64,000 bases of DNA from an uncultured Bacteroidota bacterium (GTDB lineage: Bacteria; Bacteroidota; Bacteroidia; Bacteroidales; F082). Location of the stretch: contig CAJVXP010000003.1 in the NCBI GenBank assembly GCA_913009685.1, forward strand, positions 45,999 to 109,998, written 5' to 3'. The notes under the pieces were generated by a model. That model saw nothing but the letters and a program-made list of their open reading frames with translations. It was not told the DNA's origin and did not search any database. Made by a program: the position numbers and the translations under genes. Below, in pieces: positions 31,492-41,603 of the stretch. Position 1 is the stretch's first letter. Every line of letters begins with the position of its first letter.

Positions 31492-34400
31492 ATGACACCT
31501 ATAGAAAATAAAAAGGAAGGCTTTTTAGCTAAAATTATAGAATGGTCTCTCAACAATAAGGCGATGGTCATTATTCTGACTGTGGTCTTAATATTAGTCG
31601 GTGGTTACGCTATAAAAAATACCGCCGTGGATGCCATCCCCGACCTCAGTGATGTGCAGGTAATTATTCTTACAAAATTTCCCGGACAGGGTCCTCAGAT
31701 TGTGGAAGATCAGGTTACTTACCCCATCACTACCAAAATGCTTTCAGTTGCCGGAGCCACAGATGTAAGGGGCTATTCTTTTTTCGGCTTCTCGCTGGTT
31801 TATATCATTTTTGATGATAATACCGACCTCTACTGGGCACGAAGTCGTGTACTGGAATATCTGAGTTCAATGCGAAGTCAACTGCCTAAAGGAGTTTCGC
31901 CCGAACTGGGGCCTGATGCCACAGGCCTGGGGTGGGTATATGAATATGTATTGAAATCTAAAAAGAGAAGTCTCGCACAATTACGTTCCATACAGGACTG
32001 GTTTTTGCGCTACCAATTATCTGCAGTCCCGGGCGTAGCTGAGGTGGCCAGTATCGGTGGCTTTGTAAAACAGTATCAGGTGAACATCAATCCAATAAAA
32101 CTGGCCTCTTACAACATTTCTCTCGCCAAGATAAAAAAGGCCATTCAGCAGAGCAACAATGATGTAGGCGGCAGATTGCTTGAGATGGGAGAAATGGAGT
32201 TTATGGTTCGTGGTCTGGGCTACATAAAAAGCGTTAAAGACCTCCAAATGATTGCTATTGGGGTAAACCAGGCCACAGGTACCCCCGTTTATCTGAAAGA
32301 TGTGGCAAATATTGACATTGGTCCTGAATTACGCCGGGGAGTGGCTGATTGGAACGGCAAGGGTGAAGTGGTAGGTGGTATTGTGATCCAGCGTGTTGGA
32401 GAGAACGGCTTAAAAGTTATAGAACGTGTCAAGAAAAGGCTGGCGGAATTGAAGAAATCACTTCCGGCTGATGTGCAAATCCTTACGGCTTATGACCGAT
32501 CCGGACTCATTGACAGGGCTATCGACAACCTTAAAGATAAGTTGCTCGAAGAGATACTGATTGTTTCATTGGTTATCTTTGTCTTTCTTTTTCACTTCCG
32601 AAGTTCGCTGGTGGCTATTTTTACACTTCCCGTGGCAACGGTGGGCGCATTGCTTATCATGCACTTGCAGGGACTTAACGCAAACATCATGTCGCTTGGG
32701 GGGATAGCGATTGCCATTGGGGCCATGTCGGATGCTGCCATTATCATGGTTGAGAATGCGCAGTTTCATGTGTTGCACAACCAGTTGAAGCCGAAGGAAG
32801 AGCAGAAACCGCACTGGGCAGTTATTTTGGATGCTTCAAAAGAAGTAGGCCCTACAATCTTCTTCGCTCTACTCGTTATTGTTGTTTCTTTCCTTCCGGT
32901 ATTTGCACTTCAGAATCAGGAAGGCCGGTTATTCAAACCTCTGGCTTATACGAAATCCTATTCTATGGCCGTTGCAGCTCTTCTCGCTATCACCATTGTT
33001 CCCGTTTTAATGCACTTTTTTATTCGTGGGAAAATGGTGAAGGAAGAAGATAATCCGATTACAAGATTCCTGATGAATATTTATCATCCCATTGTCGATT
33101 TTGTAATGAAAAAGAGATGGCTTGTGATAATTTCAGCCTTGTTGATTGTTGCTGCTACCTTGTTCCCATACAAAAAGCTTGGCTCGGAATTTATGCCGCC
33201 ACTCTTTGAGGGTGATCTGCTTTACATGCCCAGTACTTTACCTGGAATTTCCATTACGAAAGCCCGTGAGCTGTTACAGCAAACCGATAAAATCATTAAA
33301 TCATTTCCCGAAGTAGAGTCCGTCTTTGGTAAAATAGGAAGAGCAGAGACTGCCACCGACCCGGCTCCTTTGTCGATGATTGAAACTGTGGTCAGGCTAA
33401 AACCGAAGAGTGACTGGCCCAAGGATATTACGGTTAAAGACTTGATCAGTAAAATGAATGGTGCCCTCAATATACCAGGTGTTACCAATGTGTGGACTAT
33501 GCCTATCAAGGCAAGGACGGATATGCTTTCCACCGGGATAAAAACTCCCGTAGGTATAAAAATTGGTGGCCCCGATTTGGGTGTACTCCAACGTCTTGGG
33601 AAAGAAATTGAAAAGGTGATTCGAAAAGTCCCCGGAACACGATCGGTTTATGCCGAACGCTCCGAAGGGGGTAATTATGTTGACTTTGACATTGATCGGG
33701 ATGCCATCGCTCGTTACGGTCTTACCGTTGGCGCTGTGCAGGATGTCTTTATGTCTGCTGTAGGCGGGATGAATATAACCAAAACAGTGGAAGGGCTGGA
33801 GCGTTATCCTGTTAATTTAAGGTACCAACGCGACTACAGAGAAAATATACCTGCCTTGAAGCGGGTATTGGTTTCACTTCCCAAAGGGGGAAATATTCCG
33901 CTTGACCAGCTGGGAACTTTTGTGGTGAAGAAAGGCCCTCCCGCCATCAAATCGGAAGATGCTATGCCTAATGCCTGGGTTTATGTTGATATAAAAAATA
34001 CAGACCTCGGTTCCTATGTAGAAAAAGCAAAGAAAGCTGTCGAAGCGCAAATACATCTTCCTCAGGGATATTCATTGATATGGAGCGGGCAGTTTGAATA
34101 CATGGAGCGTGCCAACAAAAGACTGGCACTCGTTATTCCAATTACGCTGTTTTTGGTGAGTTTGCTACTCTATTTTAACACTAAGTCATTTGTGAAAACA
34201 GGTATTATCTTACTCTCACTGCCTTTCTCTCTCGTGGGTGCTATTTGGTTCCTCTATTTTGCCGGCTTCCACATGAGTGTTGCTGTTTGGGTAGGTATGA
34301 TTGCCTTGCTGGGTGTGAGTGCCGAGATTGCGGTTGTTATGATGCTCTACCTTGACATTGCCTATGACAAGGCAGTAAAACAAGGCAAAATGCATTCGTT

Positions 34401-34668
34401 GAAAGATTTGCGCGAGGCAATCTTTGATGGTGCGGTAAAACGTATCCGGCCTACTATGATGACCGTTCTGGTGCTGGCTCTTGGTCTGTTGCCAATTATG
34501 ATTGGGAATGCTACCGGTAACGATGTGATGAAACGGATTGCAGCACCTATGATCGGTGGTATTTTTACCACTATGCTACTGGGACTAACTATTTTCCCGG
34601 CGATCTTCTATATTATTAAAAAAAGAAAATTTAAGAAAACTGCTTTAATTGAGGAGCAGCAGAACTAA
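31492..34668 (+). CDS. Heavy-metal RND efflux pump (CusA/CzcA family)
   Basis: 1058 aa, NTAVDAIPDLSDVQVIILTKFPGQGPQIVEDQVTYPITTKMLSV, GGIAIAIGAMSDAAIIMVENA. Confidence 0.96.
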   Translation: MTPIENKKEGFLAKIIEWSLNNKAMVIILTVVLILVGGYAIKNTAVDAIPDLSDVQVIILTKFPGQGPQIVEDQVTYPITTKMLSVAGATDVRGYSFFGFSLVYIIFDDNTDLYWARSRVLEYLSSMRSQLPKGVSPELGPDATGLGWVYEYVLKSKKRSLAQLRSIQDWFLRYQLSAVPGVAEVASIGGFVKQYQVNINPIKLASYNISLAKIKKAIQQSNNDVGGRLLEMGEMEFMVRGLGYIKSVKDLQMIAIGVNQATGTPVYLKDVANIDIGPELRRGVADWNGKGEVVGGIVIQRVGENGLKVIERVKKRLAELKKSLPADVQILTAYDRSGLIDRAIDNLKDKLLEEILIVSLVIFVFLFHFRSSLVAIFTLPVATVGALLIMHLQGLNANIMSLGGIAIAIGAMSDAAIIMVENAQFHVLHNQLKPKEEQKPHWAVILDASKEVGPTIFFALLVIVVSFLPVFALQNQEGRLFKPLAYTKSYSMAVAALLAITIVPVLMHFFIRGKMVKEEDNPITRFLMNIYHPIVDFVMKKRWLVIISALLIVAATLFPYKKLGSEFMPPLFEGDLLYMPSTLPGISITKARELLQQTDKIIKSFPEVESVFGKIGRAETATDPAPLSMIETVVRLKPKSDWPKDITVKDLISKMNGALNIPGVTNVWTMPIKARTDMLSTGIKTPVGIKIGGPDLGVLQRLGKEIEKVIRKVPGTRSVYAERSEGGNYVDFDIDRDAIARYGLTVGAVQDVFMSAVGGMNITKTVEGLERYPVNLRYQRDYRENIPALKRVLVSLPKGGNIPLDQLGTFVVKKGPPAIKSEDAMPNAWVYVDIKNTDLGSYVEKAKKAVEAQIHLPQGYSLIWSGQFEYMERANKRLALVIPITLFLVSLLLYFNTKSFVKTGIILLSLPFSLVGAIWFLYFAGFHMSVAVWVGMIALLGVSAEIAVVMMLYLDIAYDKAVKQGKMHSLKDLREAIFDGAVKRIRPTMMTVLVLALGLLPIMIGNATGNDVMKRIAAPMIGGIFTTMLLGLTIFPAIFYIIKKRKFKKTALIEEQQN

Positions 34669-34696
34669 TCCGTTAAGGGTGTGCCAAACAGATTTT

Positions 34697-34725
34697 AGGG
34701 AGAAGAGAACCAGCCTCTTCTCCCT
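34697..34725. terminator. Hairpin downstream of cusA-like gene
   Basis: Perfect stem AGGGAGAAGAG-aaccagc-CTCTTCTCCCT; weak T-tract. Confidence 0.55.
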
Positions 34726-34790
34726 TGATAAAAACAGATTTTAAAAGTTTATACTGCTGGCATAAAGTTTAATCCTTAAAAAATAATACG

Positions 34791-35126
34791 ATGAAAGAAA
34801 TTAAAGCATATGTCAGAAAAGAACAAGCTGAGATTGTGATACGAAAGCTTGAAAGGGCAGGTGTGACAGGAATGACTGTCCTTGATGCAAATGCTCTGTC
34901 TCAATGGGCTGATAGCGAATATTTTAGTTATTCTATTGATCTGGTCCAGAAATATTCCACTGTGGTAAAAATAGAATTGATTTGTGCTGCAAATCGAGTG
35001 GATATACTTACGGAAGTGATTAAAAAATATGGATATACAGGGAAAAGTGGTGATGGCTGGATTTTTGTTTCAAATGTTGAAAAATCCATCCGGATCAGAA
35101 CCGGTGAAATCAATGTGATCAGCTAA
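34791..35126 (+). CDS. PII-like signalling protein associated with metal efflux
   Basis: MKEIKAYVRKEQAEIVIRKLERAGVTGMTV...VKIELICAANRVDILTEVIKKYGYTGKSGDGWIFVSNVEKSIRIRTGE: PII fold pattern with B-loop-like TGKSGDGWIFV. Confidence 0.88.
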   Translation: MKEIKAYVRKEQAEIVIRKLERAGVTGMTVLDANALSQWADSEYFSYSIDLVQKYSTVVKIELICAANRVDILTEVIKKYGYTGKSGDGWIFVSNVEKSIRIRTGEINVIS

Positions 35127-35250
35127 GCTCTGGCTAAGATTCTTCCCTTTTTGTCAATAAGATGCTCTTATAAAGCCTGCCCTTTATTTATGGTTGTGGT
35201 ATTGTATCAGGTGCTGTAATCATCAGGTTATTATTACATTGAGTAATATT

Positions 35251-35267
35251 ATCAGAAGTCCCCTTAA
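35251..35267 (+). repeat. Copy of dispersed 17-bp motif ATTAGAAGYCCCCTTAA
   Basis: atcagaagtccccttaa. Confidence 0.6.
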
Positions 35268-35539
35268 ACAAGTATCTCCCTAATTTTAGAAGTAGCCATC
35301 GTCGTTTTTTGTTAAAGAATTGTTTATACCAATTTGATATCAGAATTTATAACGGTAATTTTGGTGTCAATTTGGTATTAATGGGCAGTTGACGTTATTG
35401 GTATTCTGCTTCAAAATGGTAAAAAGTATTGCCTCCACAAATTGATTATCATTTACTTCTGTATTGTTCAAAGAGTTTCCAAACTTTAATTATGGACAAA
35501 TCTCTTTTTTTTTATACTTTTGCGTAGTAACTTTTTTTG

Positions 35540-35590
35540 GAAAGAATGATACAATTTTTTGAGTTTAAAATATTCTTGTATCATTCTTTC
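35540..35590. repeat. Perfect 15-bp inverted repeat with 21-nt loop upstream of a Crp/Fnr gene
   Basis: GAAAGAATGATACAA ... TTGTATCATTCTTTC. Confidence 0.9.
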
Positions 35591-35632
35591 TTTTCAATAG
35601 CTAACTTTTGACAATTTCAAAACTGAATAAAT

Positions 35633-36325
35633 ATGGGATTTGATAAGACTTTAGATTGTTCCAACTGTTCATTGGCATCATCGGTTTTTTGTCATTTAGA
35701 GCCTGATGAACTGGATAGAATTGAGAATTCCCGAATAGAAGTAACCTATCGTCCCGGAGAAACCATCATTAAAAACGGGACGCCGAATACTCATGTGATT
35801 TCATTCAACCAGGGATTGGCAAAAGTAACTCTGGAGGGGAAGAATGGGAAACATTTCATCCTTGACTTTATCCGGCCACAATCTTTTTTCTCAGGTCCCG
35901 GTTTATTTATTGATAAAAAGCATCATTTTACTATTACTGCTGTTGAGTCATGCAAATTATGTTTGATAGAAATGGGCACTTTTCTTGATATTATGAAAGG
36001 AAATGCCAGGATGGCTTTTGACTATATAGAAAACTCAAATTACTTCATCCTAAACATGGCAAATAAGATGGAAAGCCTTTTGGTAAAGCATCATCATGGC
36101 AGGGTGGCTGAAGCATTGCTTTATTTAAGTGGGAAAATCTATAAAAGCAATCCATTCGATCTGAGTATTTCAAAAAGTGATTTATCTGAAATGACCGGAT
36201 TATCCAAAGAAAGCGTCTCCCGCATATTGCATGAATTCACTAACGAAGGCCTCATTCTGGTTACGGGCAAAACCTTTCATCTTCTTAAAGAAGATTTGCT
36301 TGAGCAAATTAGCAGGAACGGATAG
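35633..36325 (+). CDS. Crp/Fnr-family transcriptional regulator with N-terminal Cys cluster
   Basis: DCSNCSLASSVFCHLE N-terminus; cNBD; HTH SKSDLSEMTGLSKESVSRILHEF. Confidence 0.92.
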   Translation: MGFDKTLDCSNCSLASSVFCHLEPDELDRIENSRIEVTYRPGETIIKNGTPNTHVISFNQGLAKVTLEGKNGKHFILDFIRPQSFFSGPGLFIDKKHHFTITAVESCKLCLIEMGTFLDIMKGNARMAFDYIENSNYFILNMANKMESLLVKHHHGRVAEALLYLSGKIYKSNPFDLSISKSDLSEMTGLSKESVSRILHEFTNEGLILVTGKTFHLLKEDLLEQISRNG

Positions 36326-36443
36326 CCCTTCTTCTTTTTTAAGAGAACAAAGGCTTGACCCCGATAAAAATTTCCGAAATCGCCAATTATTTCGTCGATT
36401 CCCGTCACTTTATTTGTTACAAATCTTTAGATGAAAAACTTAA

Positions 36444-37952
36444 TTAAAACAGATTTTTATGGCATGTTACACAAGCTAAATTTTTCCATTCTCCACCAAT
36501 ATCGACAGGGTGTTTAAATTCAAGGCTTGACTTAATATTAGTCGTTTCCATTTTGCCCGGAATCCCCTGTCTTATTATTTCGTGACACAGGTTGCAGTCT
36601 CTGGAAATTACATCCCCCTCTTCATCGACAAAGGAATTATTATGGCAACGAAAGCAACCATTTGTTTCAAGGTGTCCGACATAATTGAGATGCGAACTCC
36701 ATTGGGCTTTCATCTCGGGGAAAATATTCTGTTTGTAGGCAGTTTGAACACCTTCTATTGCCTTGTCTATTAGTGCTTTGCTGCTGTCATATATTTCCGG
36801 GTACATCGACTGATAATAGTCTGTAAATTTAGAACGAATAAATCGATTTGCGCTGTCAGGGGTGGGAAACGAATTGTTGTATAAAATATCCATTGCTTCC
36901 ATTTTAACATCCGGCAGATTTTTTGGGATTTTACCCGCACTCATCGCCTCATCAAAAAATCTAATAGGCGATTTAAAATCATGAGAAGGACGGTTATGAC
37001 AATCGATGCAATCCATTACGCGATGTTCTAAAGTGTCGATTTGGGTGTTAGTGTAAACATTAGCCGTATCCCGATAAGTAAAAACTTTCCCGGTCTTAAG
37101 GTTCGTATATTTTACTAAAGCAATTGTGTCGCGCTTGAAGTTGGCAGACACGTATTCTATTTTAACTTCCGGGTTCACATGCCAGTGAATGCCACTCATT
37201 AGGCCTAAAGCTTTATGTGCGGGTCCTGTTTTCATCAACATGGTGATATCCCACTCTGTATTTTTCTCGTCTGACAGATAATATCTTTTTGAAATCAGCT
37301 CTCTGTTGTAGAATTTTTCAGGCCAATGGCATTCTTCGCAAGTTTCTCTTGCAGGGCGCAGAGAGTAAACCGGTGTTGCTATGGGTATTGGATAAGTATT
37401 GGTTAAAACAGCATAAACCTGATGTAAACCTGAAAGTTTAGATTTTATATACCAACCGGCACCTGAGCCCACATGACATTCTACACAAGCTACCTTTGCA
37501 TGAGCCGACTGGTGATAAGTGGTGTATTCGGGAGACATCACTTTGTGGCACAAAGTCCCGCAAAATTTATTAGATTCGGTATAATGAAAAGCTTCGTAAC
37601 TACCCAGGGCAGTAAACAAAACAATGGCCGCAGAGCCTAATAAAAAAATAAAAACAATCATCCGCTGCCCGGGGTCGTTCAAATCAACTTTTGGAAATTT
37701 CAATTCCCGCTGAACCTGCCGTTTTTTATCTCGTTTAAATTTCCGCCATGTCCCAATCGGGATTAAAAGCAAACCGATTATCAGGAAAACCGGCAGTATG
37801 ATGTAGGTAAATAGTCCGAGATACTGACTAACCCCTCTCGGGAAAATAGTAGAAATCAGAATCAGGAACAGTATTATTAGAAAGCTAACAGAGGCCAGCA
37901 CAACACCACTAATGGTTGTCCAGCTATAAAATGATTTTGGCAATTTTTTCAT
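36444..37952 (-). CDS. NapC/NirT-like membrane multiheme c-type cytochrome (7 heme motifs)
   Basis: FCGTLCHKVMSPEY (CX3CH) plus CVECH, CEECH, CIDCH, CFRCH, CNLCH, CVTCH; N-terminal TM segments. Confidence 0.9.
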   Translation of the reverse strand: MKKLPKSFYSWTTISGVVLASVSFLIILFLILISTIFPRGVSQYLGLFTYIILPVFLIIGLLLIPIGTWRKFKRDKKRQVQRELKFPKVDLNDPGQRMIVFIFLLGSAAIVLFTALGSYEAFHYTESNKFCGTLCHKVMSPEYTTYHQSAHAKVACVECHVGSGAGWYIKSKLSGLHQVYAVLTNTYPIPIATPVYSLRPARETCEECHWPEKFYNRELISKRYYLSDEKNTEWDITMLMKTGPAHKALGLMSGIHWHVNPEVKIEYVSANFKRDTIALVKYTNLKTGKVFTYRDTANVYTNTQIDTLEHRVMDCIDCHNRPSHDFKSPIRFFDEAMSAGKIPKNLPDVKMEAMDILYNNSFPTPDSANRFIRSKFTDYYQSMYPEIYDSSKALIDKAIEGVQTAYKQNIFPEMKAQWSSHLNYVGHLETNGCFRCHNNSFVDEEGDVISRDCNLCHEIIRQGIPGKMETTNIKSSLEFKHPVDIGGEWKNLACVTCHKNLF

Positions 37953-38038
37953 ATCAATCTTATTAGTAGTGAATTACACTCAGCATAACCCTGTAATAAT
38001 ACCATTTTTATTATTTTACTTTATTGTTAATTTATCTG

Positions 38039-38923
38039 TTAAAAGTTCCATAATCTTGTGATTGTAAACCCAATCATGAAGTCTTTTTTTGTCCAGTCAT
38101 GATGGTTATTCATATAGATGTCCTGGGGCAGTATTCCGTCAGCAGTTGTAAAATAAATCTGGAAAGAGTGTCCTGCTGTTTCAACCTGATATCCGAAACC
38201 AAAATTTGGTTTTGCCGAATTGGTTTCGGTAAAACTCGTTTGTTCGGAAATACCCTGAATCTTCAAAGGGATATCATATTGAAATATAATGGAGGATTCG
38301 GGTGAAAATTTTATTTGACCGTTCATCCCCACACCAATGTTATCATGATTCCTTTTCGGGGCGACCATATTATAATGGGTAAAACTTCCTGTAACTTCCA
38401 GAGATAACCACTCGCTAAATTTTCTACTCACAATCAATTGGCTAAAATAGGAGAACCTGTCGGTAAATTTATAGCTTGTACCAAACGCACTGTTGCTTCT
38501 TCCATCAATGGCAAAATCACCAAATACGGCAACGGCAACGGGAATTCGATTTGACCGTGTTTGCTCAAGGATTACCCATTTTGCCTGAAAGTCGTTGTAC
38601 ATATTTTTTTTGGTGAGGCCATAGCCAATCGTCAGGTTTTTAACAGGGGTATAATTCAGTCCAAGGCGTATGTTTGCCCCGGGAGCATAGATACCAAAAA
38701 GGTCAGATATTCCCTTTTGGTTTACCAGACCGAACCTGTGTTGGATAATACATTCCAGTGTTTTTGCCTGTGGAGAAAGCGTTGTTTGGTTATCAATCAG
38801 CAACTCACTATCCCATGGATAGTTTACCGGTTTATCACTTTTCTTTTTTTTCGAAGTATTTTGTGCAAACCCTGCGCTTGCGATTAAAAAAATAAGCAGA
38901 AAACTTAATATTAATTTTTTCAT
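38039..38923 (-). CDS. DUF5777-like beta-barrel/outer membrane protein
   Basis: Signal peptide MKKLILSFLLIFLIASAGFAQ; TLECIIQHRFGLVNQKGISDLFGIYAPGANIRLGLNY. Start moved to ATG at 38923. Confidence 0.75.
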   Translation of the reverse strand: MKKLILSFLLIFLIASAGFAQNTSKKKKSDKPVNYPWDSELLIDNQTTLSPQAKTLECIIQHRFGLVNQKGISDLFGIYAPGANIRLGLNYTPVKNLTIGYGLTKKNMYNDFQAKWVILEQTRSNRIPVAVAVFGDFAIDGRSNSAFGTSYKFTDRFSYFSQLIVSRKFSEWLSLEVTGSFTHYNMVAPKRNHDNIGVGMNGQIKFSPESSIIFQYDIPLKIQGISEQTSFTETNSAKPNFGFGYQVETAGHSFQIYFTTADGILPQDIYMNNHHDWTKKDFMIGFTITRLWNF

Positions 38924-39071
38924 CCGTTGATAATTTTGTGTCATTAAAAAAAATTTAAAAACTATATCTGAACCATGCAAAGCCTGTTTCTGTTGTTTCC
39001 AAAAGAAAATCACATGCTTTCAGATAAAAGACCCCTTTATACTATTTTCATGATCGTTTCATAAACCGTAC

Positions 39072-39464
39072 TTAATTGTTTAAAGCGCCTTGTTTAATCC
39101 ATTTTAAAACATACTGAGCCTGAGCGTCTGTATATTTTTTCCAGGTATGACTTGAACTATTATCCGGATCAGGAGTCCAATAGATTGCACTGGATGCAGG
39201 ATCTGATGTATTTACCAGCCCCATACTTATAATGCTGTTAAAAGCATTTCCGGTGGTTAAATCAGGAGCCTGTCCTCCCGTGTTATGACAGGCTGTGCAA
39301 TTCGAGCTATTATTAAAGATAGGTTCGACATCCTTTACAAAACTAATTGTATCCGTAGGGGGGGGTGGGGGAGTTGGCTTTACAAGGATGTCATATTGGC
39401 ATGAACTCACCAACACTATTGATAGTAAAAGCATAAATGCCAGAAAATTACGATTTGTCTTCAT
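39072..39464 (-). CDS. Lipoprotein c-type cytochrome, single heme
   Basis: Lipobox VLVSSCQ; NCTACHNTGGQAPDL. Confidence 0.8.
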   Translation of the reverse strand: MKTNRNFLAFMLLLSIVLVSSCQYDILVKPTPPPPPTDTISFVKDVEPIFNNSSNCTACHNTGGQAPDLTTGNAFNSIISMGLVNTSDPASSAIYWTPDPDNSSSHTWKKYTDAQAQYVLKWIKQGALNN

Positions 39465-39567
39465 CCGTTTATTTATAAATTTATAATGGCATTATAAAAC
39501 TGCGCAAAGGTCATATTATGCAGTATGACCATTTGCGCAGTGTTTGGTGTTGATTAACATTTAAAAC

Positions 39568-40626
39568 TTATTTACTACCTAAAGCCTGAATGCTGTTGTT
39601 GAGAAGTGTCTTAACATAGTCGGCGTTGTGAACACCTTCACTTCCGTCTGCTTCTACCATATTATAATTAAGTAAGGCTCCGGCAACATTAGCAGACATT
39701 TTCCCGGTAATAATTCTACCACTTGCAGACATTGCTCCATGGTTGACCAAAAGTGTTTTAAGCTGTGCCAATAAATCAAGCACCTCTGTTTGCGTAGCTG
39801 CAATTTTTGCATCTAACCCTGAAGGGTGACAAGTGATACAACCTGCGGTGTTAATTTTTTCATGACCGTGATACAGATAAGTCATTCCCATTTGGTGTCC
39901 GCCAGCCTGTGTGCCAAAAGGTTCTGCCATGTGACAGGTAACACACCCATTGGTAACAACGGTGGTGTGAAATGAGTTTGAGTACCCGCTTCCAATTTCA
40001 TACCCGCCGCTTCCTGCTAAAATACCTGCCTGAGGGCCATGGTGTACACCCCAATAGGGTGAGGTAACAGTAACGGAGTCGCCGCCTACAACCGGCAATG
40101 GGTTAGGAACGCGGGGTTGGTGACAATTGGCGCAAAGGTTTCCTTTGCCAAAATCCACGGTTTTGCCACTGATCCATAATTTCACAGGGGCTGTTGTTGT
40201 ATTAGTCCAGTCGGCAGGCGTATAAGTTTGATGAATTTCATGACAGGTGTAGCAATTTTGAGGGGCAGGGTCTTCGATGGTAGCGGCTGTCGTATCTGGT
40301 CTTTCTCCTCCGGAGGGTGTGTTTTCTACAGTTTCAAGAAATCCCTGGCTTGTGTGGCAGGGAGCGCAGGTTTTGGTGTTTCTTTCAAAGTCACCGCCTG
40401 TGGCATGAACAGAGGCTTCCCATTGTAATGATTTTGCCAGGATAGTCTGAGAGTTGTCATGGCATTTAATACAACCGGCCGTTCCATCAGTCCCATTGGT
40501 GCCATTGGTACCATTGGTGCCGTCTTTCCCCGCAGGTCCTGCTGGCCCAACTTTAGTACATGACGTTATAACCCCCACAGATAGTATGAGTACGAACATC
40601 AAATAAGAAGTGATTTTCTTTTTCAT
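39568..40626 (-). CDS. Hexaheme c-type cytochrome lipoprotein with short collagen-like segment
   Basis: GVITSCTK lipobox; GPAGPAGKDGTNGTNGTNGTDGTAG; CIKCH, CAPCH, CYTCH, CANCH, CVTCH, CITCH. Confidence 0.88.
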   Translation of the reverse strand: MKKKITSYLMFVLILSVGVITSCTKVGPAGPAGKDGTNGTNGTNGTDGTAGCIKCHDNSQTILAKSLQWEASVHATGGDFERNTKTCAPCHTSQGFLETVENTPSGGERPDTTAATIEDPAPQNCYTCHEIHQTYTPADWTNTTTAPVKLWISGKTVDFGKGNLCANCHQPRVPNPLPVVGGDSVTVTSPYWGVHHGPQAGILAGSGGYEIGSGYSNSFHTTVVTNGCVTCHMAEPFGTQAGGHQMGMTYLYHGHEKINTAGCITCHPSGLDAKIAATQTEVLDLLAQLKTLLVNHGAMSASGRIITGKMSANVAGALLNYNMVEADGSEGVHNADYVKTLLNNSIQALGSK

Positions 40627-40764
40627 AGTTTGTAGTTTTTTATTGTTAAAAAATATTAAAGACTATTAATGAATGTTAACACAAATTTAAAATAAAAAGA
40701 ATCCATTGAATGTTTTGGTGATTGATGTTTATTCTTAATAAAATGTTTATTTTTGGAAAACAAA

Positions 40765-40778
40765 GTGATATATATCAA
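40765..40778. promoter_or_regulatory. Candidate FNR/DNR-type palindrome in divergent promoter region
   Basis: GTGATATATATCAA, containing perfect palindrome TGATATATATCA (TGAT-N4-ATCA). Confidence 0.55.
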
Positions 40779-40867
40779 CAAATGATTGGTTTTTAAATTT
40801 ATACTTTTTCGTTTTGCCTGTCACCTTATAAATCAATCTTTTGCAGGTAATATATCAAGGCTCACCA

Positions 40868-41569
40868 ATGGATTTAAATAAGCCGGAAATGCAAAACAAG
40901 GTAAATAGATGTGAAGCAAAGCCTGTATTTTTTAATTCGTTAAACAATGAACAATTAAAAACAGTAAATGCAAGTCGATTTGTCGTACACTTTAAAGCCG
41001 GTGAAACAATCTTTAAGCAGGGTAGTGCGCTCACTCATATCATCTATATCATAGAGGGGAAAACAAAGGTCTTATTGGAAGATTCCAATAACCGGACTAT
41101 TCTCCTGAAGATCCTAAAACAGCCTGATATTATTGGCGGGCCGGGGTTTAGTACAGATTACCGTCATCATTTCTCTGTGGTAGCTCTGGAGGACACAAAA
41201 ACCTGCTTTATTGATGTTATTCTTTTTAAGCGGCTTGTTTTATCGAACCAGCCGTTTGCAATGAGCCTGATTGCGTATTTAAACCATGAGATTATTGATT
41301 TGTTTGACAAGTTAAAAGACTTGACAAACAAACATATGAATGGCAGGTTGGCCGATACTTTGATTTACCTCTCGGACGATGTCTATCAAAGTCCGGAGTT
41401 CACCACGCTGCTTAGCCGGTCAGACATTGCAAACATGTCGTGTATGACCAATGAAAGCGTTATCAGAACATTAAAAGACTTTAAAGCTGACGGCATCATC
41501 AATTGTAAAGGTAGTTATTTCAAAATTTTGAAGAAAGACGTTTTGTTAGATATAAGCAAAAAAGGATAA
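40868..41569 (+). CDS. Crp/Fnr-family transcriptional regulator
   Basis: cNBD ALTHIIYIIEGKTKVLLED; HTH SRSDIANMSCMTNESVIRTLKDF. Start taken as ATG 40868. Confidence 0.9.
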   Translation: MDLNKPEMQNKVNRCEAKPVFFNSLNNEQLKTVNASRFVVHFKAGETIFKQGSALTHIIYIIEGKTKVLLEDSNNRTILLKILKQPDIIGGPGFSTDYRHHFSVVALEDTKTCFIDVILFKRLVLSNQPFAMSLIAYLNHEIIDLFDKLKDLTNKHMNGRLADTLIYLSDDVYQSPEFTTLLSRSDIANMSCMTNESVIRTLKDFKADGIINCKGSYFKILKKDVLLDISKKG

Positions 41570-41603
41570 CAGCCTTTCCATTAAAGAAATTATTTCTAAC
41601 CAC

